Positions 16,636 to 24,477 of a DNA stretch of 40,197 nucleotides are shown here, in pieces; position 1 is the stretch's first letter; each line of letters starts with the position of its first letter. Position numbers and translations under genes: made by a program. A model generated the notes under the pieces. That model made no database searches, was not told the origin of the DNA, and worked only from the letters and a program-made list of their open reading frames with translations. Source of the DNA: Collinsella sp. BG-O-102 (lineage in GTDB: Bacteria; Actinomycetota; Coriobacteriia; Coriobacteriales; Coriobacteriaceae); the NCBI RefSeq assembly GCF_023656745.1, contig NZ_JAMOKO010000019.1, forward strand, positions 1 through 40,197, given 5' to 3'.

Positions 16636-17487
16636 CTAGGCCAAAGAACACGAATAGAACGTTTGGTTAAAGAAGTCGACGACTTCGTTTTCGAACGCAT
16701 TGATGCGCTCGTGAGCGTATTTGGCATAGATGATATGCCTCCGGTCACACTCAAGACCGTTGAATACGGCAAACTGGCCCTTGGGATCACTCACGGTATC
16801 CATGAGCGATGTGCCCATGAGCACCGAGCCACGAACCCGAGGCGACAGCGTCTCGAGACCGCTGGGAAGCGGATTGGCAAGCGCCGTGCAGGCAAGGCCC
16901 CGCTCGTCCAGAGCAGAAACCGCCAGCGCGACACCGCCGCCAAGGCCCTCGCCCCATGCAAAGATGCGGTCGGGATCCATGCCATCAAGGTTGCGCGCAA
17001 CCTTCGCCAACGCGCAGCCCCAACGGACACGCTCGACAAAAGCAGGCGAGGTAATCCCCTGCTGCAGATCGCTGGATCCAATAGTCTCATCGTCCAGCGC
17101 AAGCACGGCATATCCCATGGCGGCAAACCGCGTCATGTGATGCCATCCCCGCACGGGTCGGTCGATGTCATGGAACATCAGACACAGCGGAACAAGCTCG
17201 GATCTTCGGGCGCAACCAGAGGGCTCAATCAAACGGCCGTGCACGACATACCCGCCGAGCTCAAAGGAAACCTCGGAGTAGCGCGCGCACGGATTGGCGA
17301 AATCAATCGCCGTAACGGTCAGCCCGCAAACCTCAAGGTCCGAAGCGGCTGTCTCCAACTCGGAAACATCCGCAGAAGCATCGCCGCGCCAATCCCGGAA
17401 ATCAGAGAGCCTTGACGAAACCGTCCCAGCAATTCCCGCAAGCTCGGGGACAATCAGCTCATCGATATTGCTCTCGCACTTAGACAT
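16636..17487 (-). CDS. AXE1-like alpha/beta hydrolase lacking the catalytic serine
   Basis: A 283-aa relative of the adjacent esterase. The match is clearest at the C-terminus (QFAVFNGLECDRRH here, QFAVYNNLTCEKRH next door). The nucleophile elbow reads WGEGLGGG where the neighbour has NGASQGGG, so Gly181 (codon GGC, 16947-16945) stands at the serine position. The other triad members look kept: Asp at about 230 (LMDTV) and His at about 259 (AHER). The start overlaps the preceding stop by 8 nt, so it is coupled. The reading frame is intact and not decayed. It may be a non-hydrolytic binding or scaffold partner, a hydrolase using other chemistry, or inactive. No signal peptide is seen, so it is probably cytoplasmic. 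Confidence 0.8.
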   Translation of the reverse strand: MSKCESNIDELIVPELAGIAGTVSSRLSDFRDWRGDASADVSELETAASDLEVCGLTVTAIDFANPCARYSEVSFELGGYVVHGRLIEPSGCARRSELVPLCLMFHDIDRPVRGWHHMTRFAAMGYAVLALDDETIGSSDLQQGITSPAFVERVRWGCALAKVARNLDGMDPDRIFAWGEGLGGGVALAVSALDERGLACTALANPLPSGLETLSPRVRGSVLMGTSLMDTVSDPKGQFAVFNGLECDRRHIIYAKYAHERINAFENEVVDFFNQTFYSCSLA

Positions 17488-18457
17488 GAGCCTCCCCTCC
17501 CTTGCAGAAAAATGGAATGATCAGATCGTCAAAATCCTGAATCTCCTCGTGACCGAAGCCTTCAAAGAACTCATGACGCTTTTCACAGGTCAGGTTGTTG
17601 TAGACTGCAAACTGCGTCGCCGGAGGACAGACGATATCGGCTGTGCCCGTGCCAAACAGCACGGGGCATTTGACTATGGGGGCAAAGTTCTTGGAATCGA
17701 AGTACGCCAGCTTGGCATAGGCCTCGTCAATACGAGTCGAGTCCTCGTCAAACCAGCGAGACCAATAGCGCAGACCCTCGTAGGCAATGTCGTCGGCATC
17801 CAAATCCCAGACCAGGCGGAAATCCGACAGGAAGGGATAGAGGATGGCGGCGCGATTGATAAGCTCGCTGTTAAGCGCACAGGTCGCAATGCCCAAACCG
17901 CCGCCCTGCGATGCGCCGTTCACAAATACACGGGCAAGATCGATGCCCTCGAGCTCACGAACAATACGGCAAAGAATGCGGATATCTTGGTGCAAGCGGA
18001 CATAGTAGAGGTTGGCCGGGTCGCCGTCGATACCGGCGACGATATGGCCCGCGACCGTCGTGCCCTCAAATCCACCAATGTCCTCGGAGGGACCTCCTTG
18101 GCCGGGGCAGTCGAGGGCGATGAGTGCCATGCCCATGCCCGCAAACGACGCCTGCTCAAACCAGCTGCGGCTTGCACCCGGATACCCATGGAACTGAAGT
18201 ACCAATGGCACGGGCTCGTCCGAGACAGGTTTAAGGTACTTGGCGTGCAGGCGAGCGCCGCACATGCCGGTATACCAGAGATCGAAAAGCTGGCAGGTCA
18301 CGGCATCGGTGACCGATGCCGCCTCGATCGCATAGTCAAGCCCGACGGCGTCAGCCTCGGCCATGCGATCCTTCCAAAAGAGATCGAAATCTGATGGACG
18401 GGACATAGCGCCTCGATATTCACCAAATTGATGTTGTAGCTCCTGAGCACTTGGCAT
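17480..18457 (-). CDS. Acetylxylan-esterase-type (AXE1, CE7) esterase, probable sialate O-acetylesterase role
   Basis: A cytoplasmic alpha/beta hydrolase (325 aa, typical for CE7). The N-terminus has the family stretch RPSDFDLFWKDRM. The HGYPG oxyanion loop is near residue 90, the elbow GASQGG holds the nucleophile Ser183, Asp274 lies in TADIVCPP and His303 in GFGHEE. I chose the ATG at 18457 because family members begin with a short helix before RPSDFD; an ATG at 18406 with GAGGCG is the alternative. CE7 enzymes deacetylate small sugars. Between sialic acid transport and lyase genes the likely job is removing O-acetyl groups from imported sialic acid; I recall AXE1-like genes in streptococcal sialidase loci. 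Confidence 0.85.
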   Translation of the reverse strand: MPSAQELQHQFGEYRGAMSRPSDFDLFWKDRMAEADAVGLDYAIEAASVTDAVTCQLFDLWYTGMCGARLHAKYLKPVSDEPVPLVLQFHGYPGASRSWFEQASFAGMGMALIALDCPGQGGPSEDIGGFEGTTVAGHIVAGIDGDPANLYYVRLHQDIRILCRIVRELEGIDLARVFVNGASQGGGLGIATCALNSELINRAAILYPFLSDFRLVWDLDADDIAYEGLRYWSRWFDEDSTRIDEAYAKLAYFDSKNFAPIVKCPVLFGTGTADIVCPPATQFAVYNNLTCEKRHEFFEGFGHEEIQDFDDLIIPFFCKGGEAHV

Positions 18458-18493
18458 GGCTCGTGAACCCAACCTTTCGAAATCGCAACGGAG

Positions 18494-18521
18494 GTGCGCC
18501 CGGCAAGGGAACCGGGCGCAC
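18494..18521 (-). other. Intercistronic hairpin between satD and the esterase genes
   Basis: Perfect 10-bp GC-rich arms (18494-18503 GTGCGCCCGG and 18512-18521) flank an 8-nt loop, with no U-run on either side. It is more likely an mRNA processing or stability element than a terminator. Confidence 0.6.
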
Positions 18522-18537
18522 GGGAGGGAAAGCGAAG

Positions 18538-19365
18538 TTACTCGCCGAGCTTGGGATGCAGCAGCGACGGCGCAGCGCCGAGCAGCATCTTAGTGTAGGG
18601 GTCTCGAGGATGCTGGAAAACCTGCTTGGCCTCGCCCTGCTCGACGATCTTGCCGCCATTCATGACGATGATGTCGTCGGAAATATAGCGGACCGTCTGG
18701 ATGTCATGGCTGATGAACACCATAGCCAGGCCGAGTTCCTTCTTAAGGTCGGTCAGCAGGTTGAGAATCTGCGCGCGGACCGAAACGTCCAGAGCCGAGG
18801 TGGGCTCGTCGGCGATGATGGCATCGGGGTTCAGCGACAGGGCACGGGCAATTGCGACGCGCTGGCGCTGGCCGCCCGAAAGCTGGCCGGGAAGAACCTC
18901 GGCGGCGGAGGAGGGCAGACCGGTGAGCTCCAAGAGCTCCTTGACGCGCTTCTCCTGCTCGGCCTCGGTACCCAGGTTGTGGACGCGCATGGGGTCGAGC
19001 AGTTGCTCGCGAACGACCATGCGGGGGTTGAGCGCCGTGGCCGGGTTCTGGAACACGACCGAGATGACGCGACCCATGTGGCGACGGTCCTCGGCGGTAC
19101 GCTTGGTGACGTCCTTGCCCTTAAAGTAGACCTTGCCGCTCGTGGGGGCCTGCAGGCCGCACATGACGTTAGCCGTGGTGGACTTTCCGCAACCGGACTC
19201 GCCGACGATGCCGATGGTCTGTCCGGGCATGAGCTTAATCGTTACACCCTGGACGGCGTGAACCAGGTTGGGGTGCAGAATCGAGCCGGTACGGGTCCTA
19301 AAGGTGACGTGGACGTCATCAAGGAAGATGATCGGCTCGACGCCGTTGACTGCGGTCTCGCTCAT
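18538..19365 (-). CDS. satD: Sialic acid ABC transporter ATP-binding protein SatD
   Basis: OppF-like ATPase (275 aa). Walker A is GESGCGKST, the signature LSGGQRQRVAIARAL and Walker B IIADEPTSALD. It is shorter than OppF and lacks the cysteine-rich oligo_HPY tail. The ATG follows the satC TAG with no gap, and GGAGGTGAT stands at ideal spacing. It would pair with the ATPase half of SatC. The family alone suggests peptides; the sialic acid assignment comes from the fused SatC and the nan genes downstream. Confidence 0.85.
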   Translation of the reverse strand: MSETAVNGVEPIIFLDDVHVTFRTRTGSILHPNLVHAVQGVTIKLMPGQTIGIVGESGCGKSTTANVMCGLQAPTSGKVYFKGKDVTKRTAEDRRHMGRVISVVFQNPATALNPRMVVREQLLDPMRVHNLGTEAEQEKRVKELLELTGLPSSAAEVLPGQLSGGQRQRVAIARALSLNPDAIIADEPTSALDVSVRAQILNLLTDLKKELGLAMVFISHDIQTVRYISDDIIVMNGGKIVEQGEAKQVFQHPRDPYTKMLLGAAPSLLHPKLGE

Positions 19366-21381
19366 CTACATCACCTCCGCGTGAGGGGTCAAACCATTTG
19401 CCTTGAGCACCTCGTCGGGGAGCTCGGAATAGAAGTGCTCGGTGCCGGGCACGCGCTTGAAGACCGGACGGGTGTCCAGGCCAATGCGCGGATGGCTCGA
19501 GCGGGGCGCGAAGCGATCGCCCTTGGGGAAATCGCGCGGGCTCGGAACGGCGCCGGGCACCTGGTGCAGGCGGCCCGAACCGCTCTCGATGGACAGGACG
19601 GAACCCAGAAGGCCGCGGGTGTACTCGTGAATCGGGTTGGTGAGCAGCTCCTTGGTGGGCGCCTGCTCAATAACCTGGCCGGCGTACATAACCGTGATGT
19701 TGTGGGCGACCTCGGCGACCAGCGCCAGGTCGTGCGAAACGAAGATCATGGCAAAGCCGAGCTTGGCCTGAAGGTCGTTGAGCAGCTTGATGACCTGCTT
19801 CTGGACCGTAACGTCCAGAGCGGTCGTGGGCTCGTCGCAGATAACCAGCTTGGGGTCGCGGGTAAGGGCCATAGCGATCAGAACGCGCTGACGCTGACCA
19901 CCGGAAAGCTCGTGCGGATAGCTCTCGAGCGTACGCTTGGGGTCGAGGCCCACGAGCTCCAGGAGTTCCTCGGCGCTACGGGTGCCGCCGCGCTTGGTGA
20001 GCTGCTTCATCTGGGCAGAGATGAGCATGGAGGGGTTGAGCGAGGACAGGGCGTCCTGATAGACCATGGCGATATCGGTACCGCGCAGGCCGAACCACTC
20101 CTTCTTGCTCATCTTGAGCAGGTCGCGGCCCTCCCAGAGAACCTCGCCGGAAAGATGCTCGTCATCGTCGGTCAGGCCCATGATGGCCAGCGTGGTGATG
20201 GACTTACCGCAGCCGGACTCGCCTACCAGGCCCATGGTCTGGCCGGGACGGACGTCAAAGTTAACGTGGTCGACGACGTTGATATCACCGTGGTGCTCAA
20301 ACTGGATGCAGAAATCGCGGACCGAAAGGATCGGCTCAACGGACTCATCGGGCACATGGCGGTCGTTACGCTTGAGCTCGACATCGCGCAGTGCGCCAAG
20401 ACGGGCGGACAGGGACTGAGCCTGCTCCTTGTAGGCACGAACGGGGTCGGAAACCAGCAGGTCGGCCTCGCGGCGCTTGGAGGAATCGGTCGGATCCAGG
20501 GCGGCGGAGGGAGCAGCGGCCATGGCGTCGGTAATGCCCTCGGAGAGGATGTTGAGCGCCAGGCAGGTGATCATGATGGCCAGGCCCGGGAACAGTGCCT
20601 GCCACCAACGGCCAGCGAGCACGCCACCGCGTGCGTCGGCGAGAATGTTGCCCCAGGTAGCGGTGGGCTCCTGGATGCCGGCGCCGATGAAGGTCAGCGA
20701 GGCCTCGAAGATAATGGCGTCGGCGACCAGGGTAACGGTGAAGACCATAATCGGAGCGATGCAGTTACGCAGAACATGCTTGATCAGAATCCACGGAGCC
20801 TTGGCGCCGGACACGATGACCGCGCGGACATAGTCCTCACCGTACTCGGACACGATGTTGGCGCGCACGATACGGGCGATCTGCGGGGTGTACATAAAGC
20901 CGATCGCAAAGATGATCGACGGCACGGAATTGCCCAGGATGGAAACGAAAACGGCTGCGAGGGCGATACCCGGGATGGACATGATGATGTCCAGGATACG
21001 CATGATCGCCTCAGAGATAGACTTGCGCGAAACCGCTGCAAGAGCGCCGACAACGGAACCACAGACCAAAGCCATGGCGGTAGCACCAAAGCCGATAATC
21101 AGCGAGTAACGTCCGCCGTAGAGCATGCGCGACAGAATGTCGCGACCCTTATCGTCGGTACCGAAGATAAATCCGTTGCCGGGAGCCTGGCGAGCCGTAA
21201 AGATCTCGACCGGGCTATAGGGGGCAAGAAGGGGCGCCAAAATCGCAGTCAGGGCGACCAGCACCAGCACGACGGCGGCAATCTTAGAAGACAGCGTCAT
21301 CTTCTTCCAGCCACCGAGCTTGAGCCCCTTGGAGGCAGCCTTCTCGAGCTGCTCGGTTTGCTTCTCTCGAATCTTTACCAT
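19366..21381 (-). CDS. satC: Fused permease-ATPase SatC of a sialic acid ABC transporter
   Basis: One uninterrupted 671-aa protein. Residues about 1-290 are an OppC-like permease: first helix near 33-52, FGTDDKGRDILSRMLYGGRY at about 73-92, and coupling loop RAVIVSGAKAPWILIKHVLR near 186-205. After a charged linker, residues about 350-671 are an OppD-like ATPase with GESGCGKS (387-394), LSGGQRQR (492) and LVICDEP (512). The C-terminus keeps only a remnant of the oligo_HPY motif. Such a fusion is the mark of the SatABCD transporter described in Haemophilus ducreyi and some actinobacteria. The stop of satB is three bases upstream. The ribosome site is weak, suggesting coupling. Confidence 0.88.
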   Translation of the reverse strand: MVKIREKQTEQLEKAASKGLKLGGWKKMTLSSKIAAVVLVLVALTAILAPLLAPYSPVEIFTARQAPGNGFIFGTDDKGRDILSRMLYGGRYSLIIGFGATAMALVCGSVVGALAAVSRKSISEAIMRILDIIMSIPGIALAAVFVSILGNSVPSIIFAIGFMYTPQIARIVRANIVSEYGEDYVRAVIVSGAKAPWILIKHVLRNCIAPIMVFTVTLVADAIIFEASLTFIGAGIQEPTATWGNILADARGGVLAGRWWQALFPGLAIMITCLALNILSEGITDAMAAAPSAALDPTDSSKRREADLLVSDPVRAYKEQAQSLSARLGALRDVELKRNDRHVPDESVEPILSVRDFCIQFEHHGDINVVDHVNFDVRPGQTMGLVGESGCGKSITTLAIMGLTDDDEHLSGEVLWEGRDLLKMSKKEWFGLRGTDIAMVYQDALSSLNPSMLISAQMKQLTKRGGTRSAEELLELVGLDPKRTLESYPHELSGGQRQRVLIAMALTRDPKLVICDEPTTALDVTVQKQVIKLLNDLQAKLGFAMIFVSHDLALVAEVAHNITVMYAGQVIEQAPTKELLTNPIHEYTRGLLGSVLSIESGSGRLHQVPGAVPSPRDFPKGDRFAPRSSHPRIGLDTRPVFKRVPGTEHFYSELPDEVLKANGLTPHAEVM

Positions 21382-21384
21382 AAT

Positions 21385-22341
21385 CTACACCGTCCTGATG
21401 CGCGGGTTGATGAGCAGGTAGAGCATGTCAACCACGATGTTGATGATGATGAAGGCAAGAGCAACGACGATAACGACGCCCTGAACCAGGTTCGCCTCGT
21501 TGCCCTGAACGCCCTGCAGAATCGCAGTGCCCATGCCGGGGAGGTTGAAGATAACCTCGATGACGACGGCGCCGCCCATGAGGTAGCCGATCTTAAGACC
21601 GAGGGTGGTGACCGGGGTGATCAGCGCATTGCGAAGAACGTTGATGCCGACGACGACCTTCTCGGGAACGCCGGCGCCACGAGCCATACGGACATAGTCC
21701 TTGTCGAGCTCCTCGACCATGGCGGTACGCACGATACGAGTCATCTGGCCCGTCAGCGGAAATGCCAAGGCGATAGCGGGCATGATCATACGTCCCAGAT
21801 AGCCAACCGGATTCGTGGTGAAGTGAGGCAGAGCACCCGATGCCGGGAGCACCTTAAGGTAGGAAGAGAACAGCAGGATCAACAGAACGGCAAGCCAGAA
21901 CGACGGGGTTGCCAAGCCGGCGATGGAAAAGACGCGGATCACTTGGTCCGGCCATTTGTCGCGATACAGTGCCGCGATGACGCCGAGCAAAAACGAAACG
22001 ACCGCACCGATGGCAAGACCGATGAAGGTCAGCTGCATCGTGACGGGCAGGGCCGTGGAGATGCGCTTGGCAACGGAGTTGCGGGCAGCGCCGTAGGTAC
22101 CCATGTCGCCATGAATCAAATCGCCCATATAGCGCACGTAGCGCACAGGCCAGGGGTCGTCCAGACCATACTTCTCATGGTACTCGGCAACCGCCTCGGG
22201 CGAGGCACCGTCACCCAACGCCGTGTAGGCGGGGTCGGTCTTGGAGAACGACATAAGGAAGAACACCAGGACGGTGACGCCCAATGCCATGATCGGCAGC
22301 GCCACAAGACGCCTTCCAATCAAACGTAGCAAGTTGTTCAC
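21385..22341 (-). CDS. satB: Sialic acid ABC transporter permease SatB
   Basis: OppB-like permease (318 aa). The start is the GTG at 22341, with AAGGGGAG five bases upstream, giving V/M-NNLLRLIGRRLVALPIMAL, a normal OppB first helix. Further landmarks are the FSKTDPAYTALGDGASPEAV loop, GDLIHGDMGTYG, and the coupling loop RMARGAGVPEKVVVGINVLR. It pairs with the permease half of SatC. Two hairpins lie between it and satA. Confidence 0.88.
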   Translation of the reverse strand: MNNLLRLIGRRLVALPIMALGVTVLVFFLMSFSKTDPAYTALGDGASPEAVAEYHEKYGLDDPWPVRYVRYMGDLIHGDMGTYGAARNSVAKRISTALPVTMQLTFIGLAIGAVVSFLLGVIAALYRDKWPDQVIRVFSIAGLATPSFWLAVLLILLFSSYLKVLPASGALPHFTTNPVGYLGRMIMPAIALAFPLTGQMTRIVRTAMVEELDKDYVRMARGAGVPEKVVVGINVLRNALITPVTTLGLKIGYLMGGAVVIEVIFNLPGMGTAILQGVQGNEANLVQGVVIVVALAFIIINIVVDMLYLLINPRIRTV

Positions 22342-22381
22342 GTTCTCTCCCCTTTCTTTTGTCGGTAGGACCAACTGGTAT

Positions 22382-22435
22382 ATGAGTACGGATACTCATT
22401 ACAAGACCCGAGCGACATCGTTGCCGCCCGGGTCT
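22382..22435 (-). other. Two intercistronic hairpins between satA and satB
   Basis: Hairpin one has AGACCCG (22404-22410) and CGGGTCT (22429-22435) as outer arms, with a further GCG/CGC pairing inside. Hairpin two has perfect 7-bp arms, ATGAGTA (22382-22388) and TACTCAT (22393-22399). No good U-run follows on the minus strand. They probably limit or stabilise transcript after the binding-protein gene, as between oppA and oppB. Confidence 0.6.
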
Positions 22436-22498
22436 TTGTTTCAACTATGAGGATACGGTCCCAACGGCCGACATCCTGCATACAGACTCAAGCGAGTC

Positions 22499-24112
22499 TT
22501 ACGCCTTGACGGTCGCAACGCCCCTGAAGGACATGCTCGTCGTGCCGATGCCCTTGAAGCCGTCGAGAGCCTCGCCGTTGGGCGCGGTGGACGGATCGTC
22601 CCAGGAAGCGGAGACGGTCTTGACGTGGACAACGGGGTACAGAACGGCGTTGTCGGCGATGATGTCGAAGCACTCGTTCCACTTCTTCTGCTGCTCGTCG
22701 CCCTCGGCGGCAAGAGCCTCGTCCATGAGACCGTGAAGCTTCTGCCACTCAGCGGACTCCTTCCACGGGCAACGGGTCTGCATCCAGACGTTGTCGCCAT
22801 ACCACCAGTTGAGCAGCAGGTCGGGGTCAGCGCCGAAGCAGGAAGGATCGCCAGGGGCAAGGAGGATATCGTAGGCCTCGCCGCCGTCGATGGCAGCGTA
22901 GGTGGCCGGCGAGGTATCGGTCTGGATGGTCACCTCAAAGCCGAGAGCGTCGAGGTCGTTCTTGACCTGGGCGGCCATGCCCTTGATCTGCTCGTTGTCG
23001 GTGGTGCGCAGGGTGATGGCACCCGGGGTGATGCCGGACTCCTCGATGAGCTTCTTAGCCTTCTTGGCGTCGGTCTTGTACACCGTGGAAGCCTCATGAT
23101 AATTGGTGAAGCTCTTGGGCAGGTAGCAGCTGGCAGCGGTGGCAAGGCCGGCAAAGGTGTTGCTGACCATCTTCTCGGTGTCGAGCGCATACATGACAGC
23201 CTGACGGACCTTGACGTTGTTCCAAGGCTCCTTGGCGACGTTGAACATGATGAAGCGGGTGCCGAAACCCTGAACGTTATCGATCTTGCAGCCGGCGCTC
23301 TCGAGCTGGTCGACGGCGTCAGCGGTAACGAGCTCCATAACGAGCGTGGAGCCCTCCTGCTGAGCGGTAACGCGAGCGGTGGGGTCGGTCAGGATGCTGT
23401 ACTGGATCTTCTTATCCTCGGCAGCATACTCACCGTTGTACTCGGGGTTGGGAACCAGGGTGATCTCGGTATCGGAGATAGAGTCGTACATCCAGGGGCC
23501 GGAGCCGATCGGCTGCTTGGCGCGATCCTCCTCGGTCTGGGTGGCCGGGGTAACGCGGATGATGGCAAGACGATCCTTGAGCAGAGAGAAGTTGGGGACC
23601 TTGGTCTTGACCGTCACGGTGCTGGCGTCCTTAGCCTCGATGGACTCGAAGGGCTGGAAGAACGGAGCATAGGTAGCGGAAGCGGCGCAAGCGGTGTAGG
23701 AGGCAACGACATCGTCAGCGGTGACCTCGGTGCCATCGGAGAACTTGGCGCCCTTGCGGATGGTAACCTCGAAAGTGGTGTCGTCCACAGACTTGGGGTC
23801 GTCGGTGGCGAGCTCGTTGAAGGTGCTGTAGTCGTGGTAATCGATGCCGTAGAGGCCCTCGACGACGTGCCAGTTAGCACCCAGGCCCACAGCGGAGCCG
23901 GTGCTGGCGGGGTCGAAGCTGGACGGAGCGTAAGCGGAACCAGCGGTGATCACGCCGCCGCCACGGTTGGCGGAATCGGTGGAACCGGAAGCGGAACCCT
24001 CGTCGCTAGAGCTGCCACCGCAGCCGGTGAGACCAAGCCCTGCGACAGCAGCGACGCTGCCGGTGAGGCCGAGGAACGAACGCCTGGACATACCCTTGTT
24101 GATGATGGCCAT
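22499..24112 (-). CDS. satA: Sialic acid ABC transporter binding lipoprotein SatA (family 5)
   Basis: Extracytoplasmic solute-binding protein (537 aa, SBP_bac_5 family). The ATG at 24112 has AGGAG at good spacing. The signal contains SRRSFLGL (twin arginine at residues 10-11), a hydrophobic run and LTGC with the lipid cysteine at 31, so it is very likely a Tat-exported lipoprotein. A Ser/Gly-rich linker follows. It is the first gene of the nine-gene operon. The family is usually peptide-binding; sialic acid as ligand is inferred from the operon. Confidence 0.88.
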   Translation of the reverse strand: MAIINKGMSRRSFLGLTGSVAAVAGLGLTGCGGSSSDEGSASGSTDSANRGGGVITAGSAYAPSSFDPASTGSAVGLGANWHVVEGLYGIDYHDYSTFNELATDDPKSVDDTTFEVTIRKGAKFSDGTEVTADDVVASYTACAASATYAPFFQPFESIEAKDASTVTVKTKVPNFSLLKDRLAIIRVTPATQTEEDRAKQPIGSGPWMYDSISDTEITLVPNPEYNGEYAAEDKKIQYSILTDPTARVTAQQEGSTLVMELVTADAVDQLESAGCKIDNVQGFGTRFIMFNVAKEPWNNVKVRQAVMYALDTEKMVSNTFAGLATAASCYLPKSFTNYHEASTVYKTDAKKAKKLIEESGITPGAITLRTTDNEQIKGMAAQVKNDLDALGFEVTIQTDTSPATYAAIDGGEAYDILLAPGDPSCFGADPDLLLNWWYGDNVWMQTRCPWKESAEWQKLHGLMDEALAAEGDEQQKKWNECFDIIADNAVLYPVVHVKTVSASWDDPSTAPNGEALDGFKGIGTTSMSFRGVATVKA

Positions 24113-24181
24113 GTCTTCTCCTATCAATAGAGAATCTTACCCGGGAGCACCTAGACTTGCCCCCGCGCAACTTGCGGACGA

Positions 24182-24209
24182 TATATACCTTACCTACCGA
24201 CAAACCCAA
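24182..24209 (-). promoter_or_regulatory. Probable sat-nan operon promoter
   Basis: On the minus strand, TTGGGT (24209-24204), a 16-bp spacer and TATATA (24187-24182) lie about 70 bp upstream of the satA ATG. The -35 is half of a perfect inverted repeat, ACCCAA-C-TTGGGT (24204-24216). No gene lies in 24113-24477. Confidence 0.5.
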
Positions 24210-24231
24210 CTTGGGTGCCGCGCTCGGCGAC

Positions 24232-24312
24232 CGATACATACATACGCTTGAACGGTATTTACTACCGTTCACCGAATTCATTGACAAACGATTCGACAGA
24301 CAGTATGTATCG
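24232..24312. promoter_or_regulatory. Nested inverted repeats upstream of satA (candidate operator)
   Basis: The inner repeat TGAACGGTA-TTTAC-TACCGTTCA (24249-24271) is perfect over 9-bp arms. The outer repeat CGATACATAC (24232-24241) / GTATGTATCG (24303-24312) is perfect over 10 bp with 61 bp between. Both lie upstream of the proposed promoter in a region without genes. They look like sites for a dimeric regulator of the sialic acid genes. No regulator gene is present in the operon. Confidence 0.55.
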
Positions 24313-24375
24313 ACGAGGTGAGATATCAGTCTTCGTCAACCCGCAGGATAGCAGGGTTATTCACCATGGCTAGTC

Positions 24376-24383
24376 AAACGTTT
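24376..24383. promoter_or_regulatory. AAACGTTT site upstream of satA
   Basis: The 8-bp palindrome AAACGTTT is the core of the longer palindrome upstream of gap (11666-11679). On the minus strand it abuts TTGACT, a possible -35 of a second, distal sat promoter whose -10 is unconvincing. A shared LacI-type regulator is possible. Confidence 0.25.
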
Positions 24384-24477
24384 TAGCGTTAATAAAACCC
24401 GAAATCAGCAGGTAATCGCCGCGAAATAAATGATTGAAAATCAGCCAATCATGTATATCAGTTGTTTAGAAGCGCGT

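Noticed and set aside
16636-17487. The serine-less esterase as a pseudogene
   Set aside because: The frame is full-length with no stops, its start is coupled by overlap, and the other triad residues are kept; decay is not evident.
19366-21381. satC as an artefactual joining of two genes by a frameshift error
   Set aside because: The linker is continuous in one frame, about 60 residues long and charged, and the same fusion is known for SatC proteins.
18451-22329. A 1292-codon open frame on the plus strand, antisense to the sat genes
   Set aside because: It mirrors satD, satC and satB, has low-complexity Asp/Gly/His-rich composition, no ribosome site and no family motif. Long antisense frames are expected here from GC-rich codon usage.
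24338-24358. AACCC/GGGTT hairpin as the uvrC terminator
   Set aside because: The stem is short with a bulge and no T-run follows on the minus strand. No clear uvrC terminator was found.
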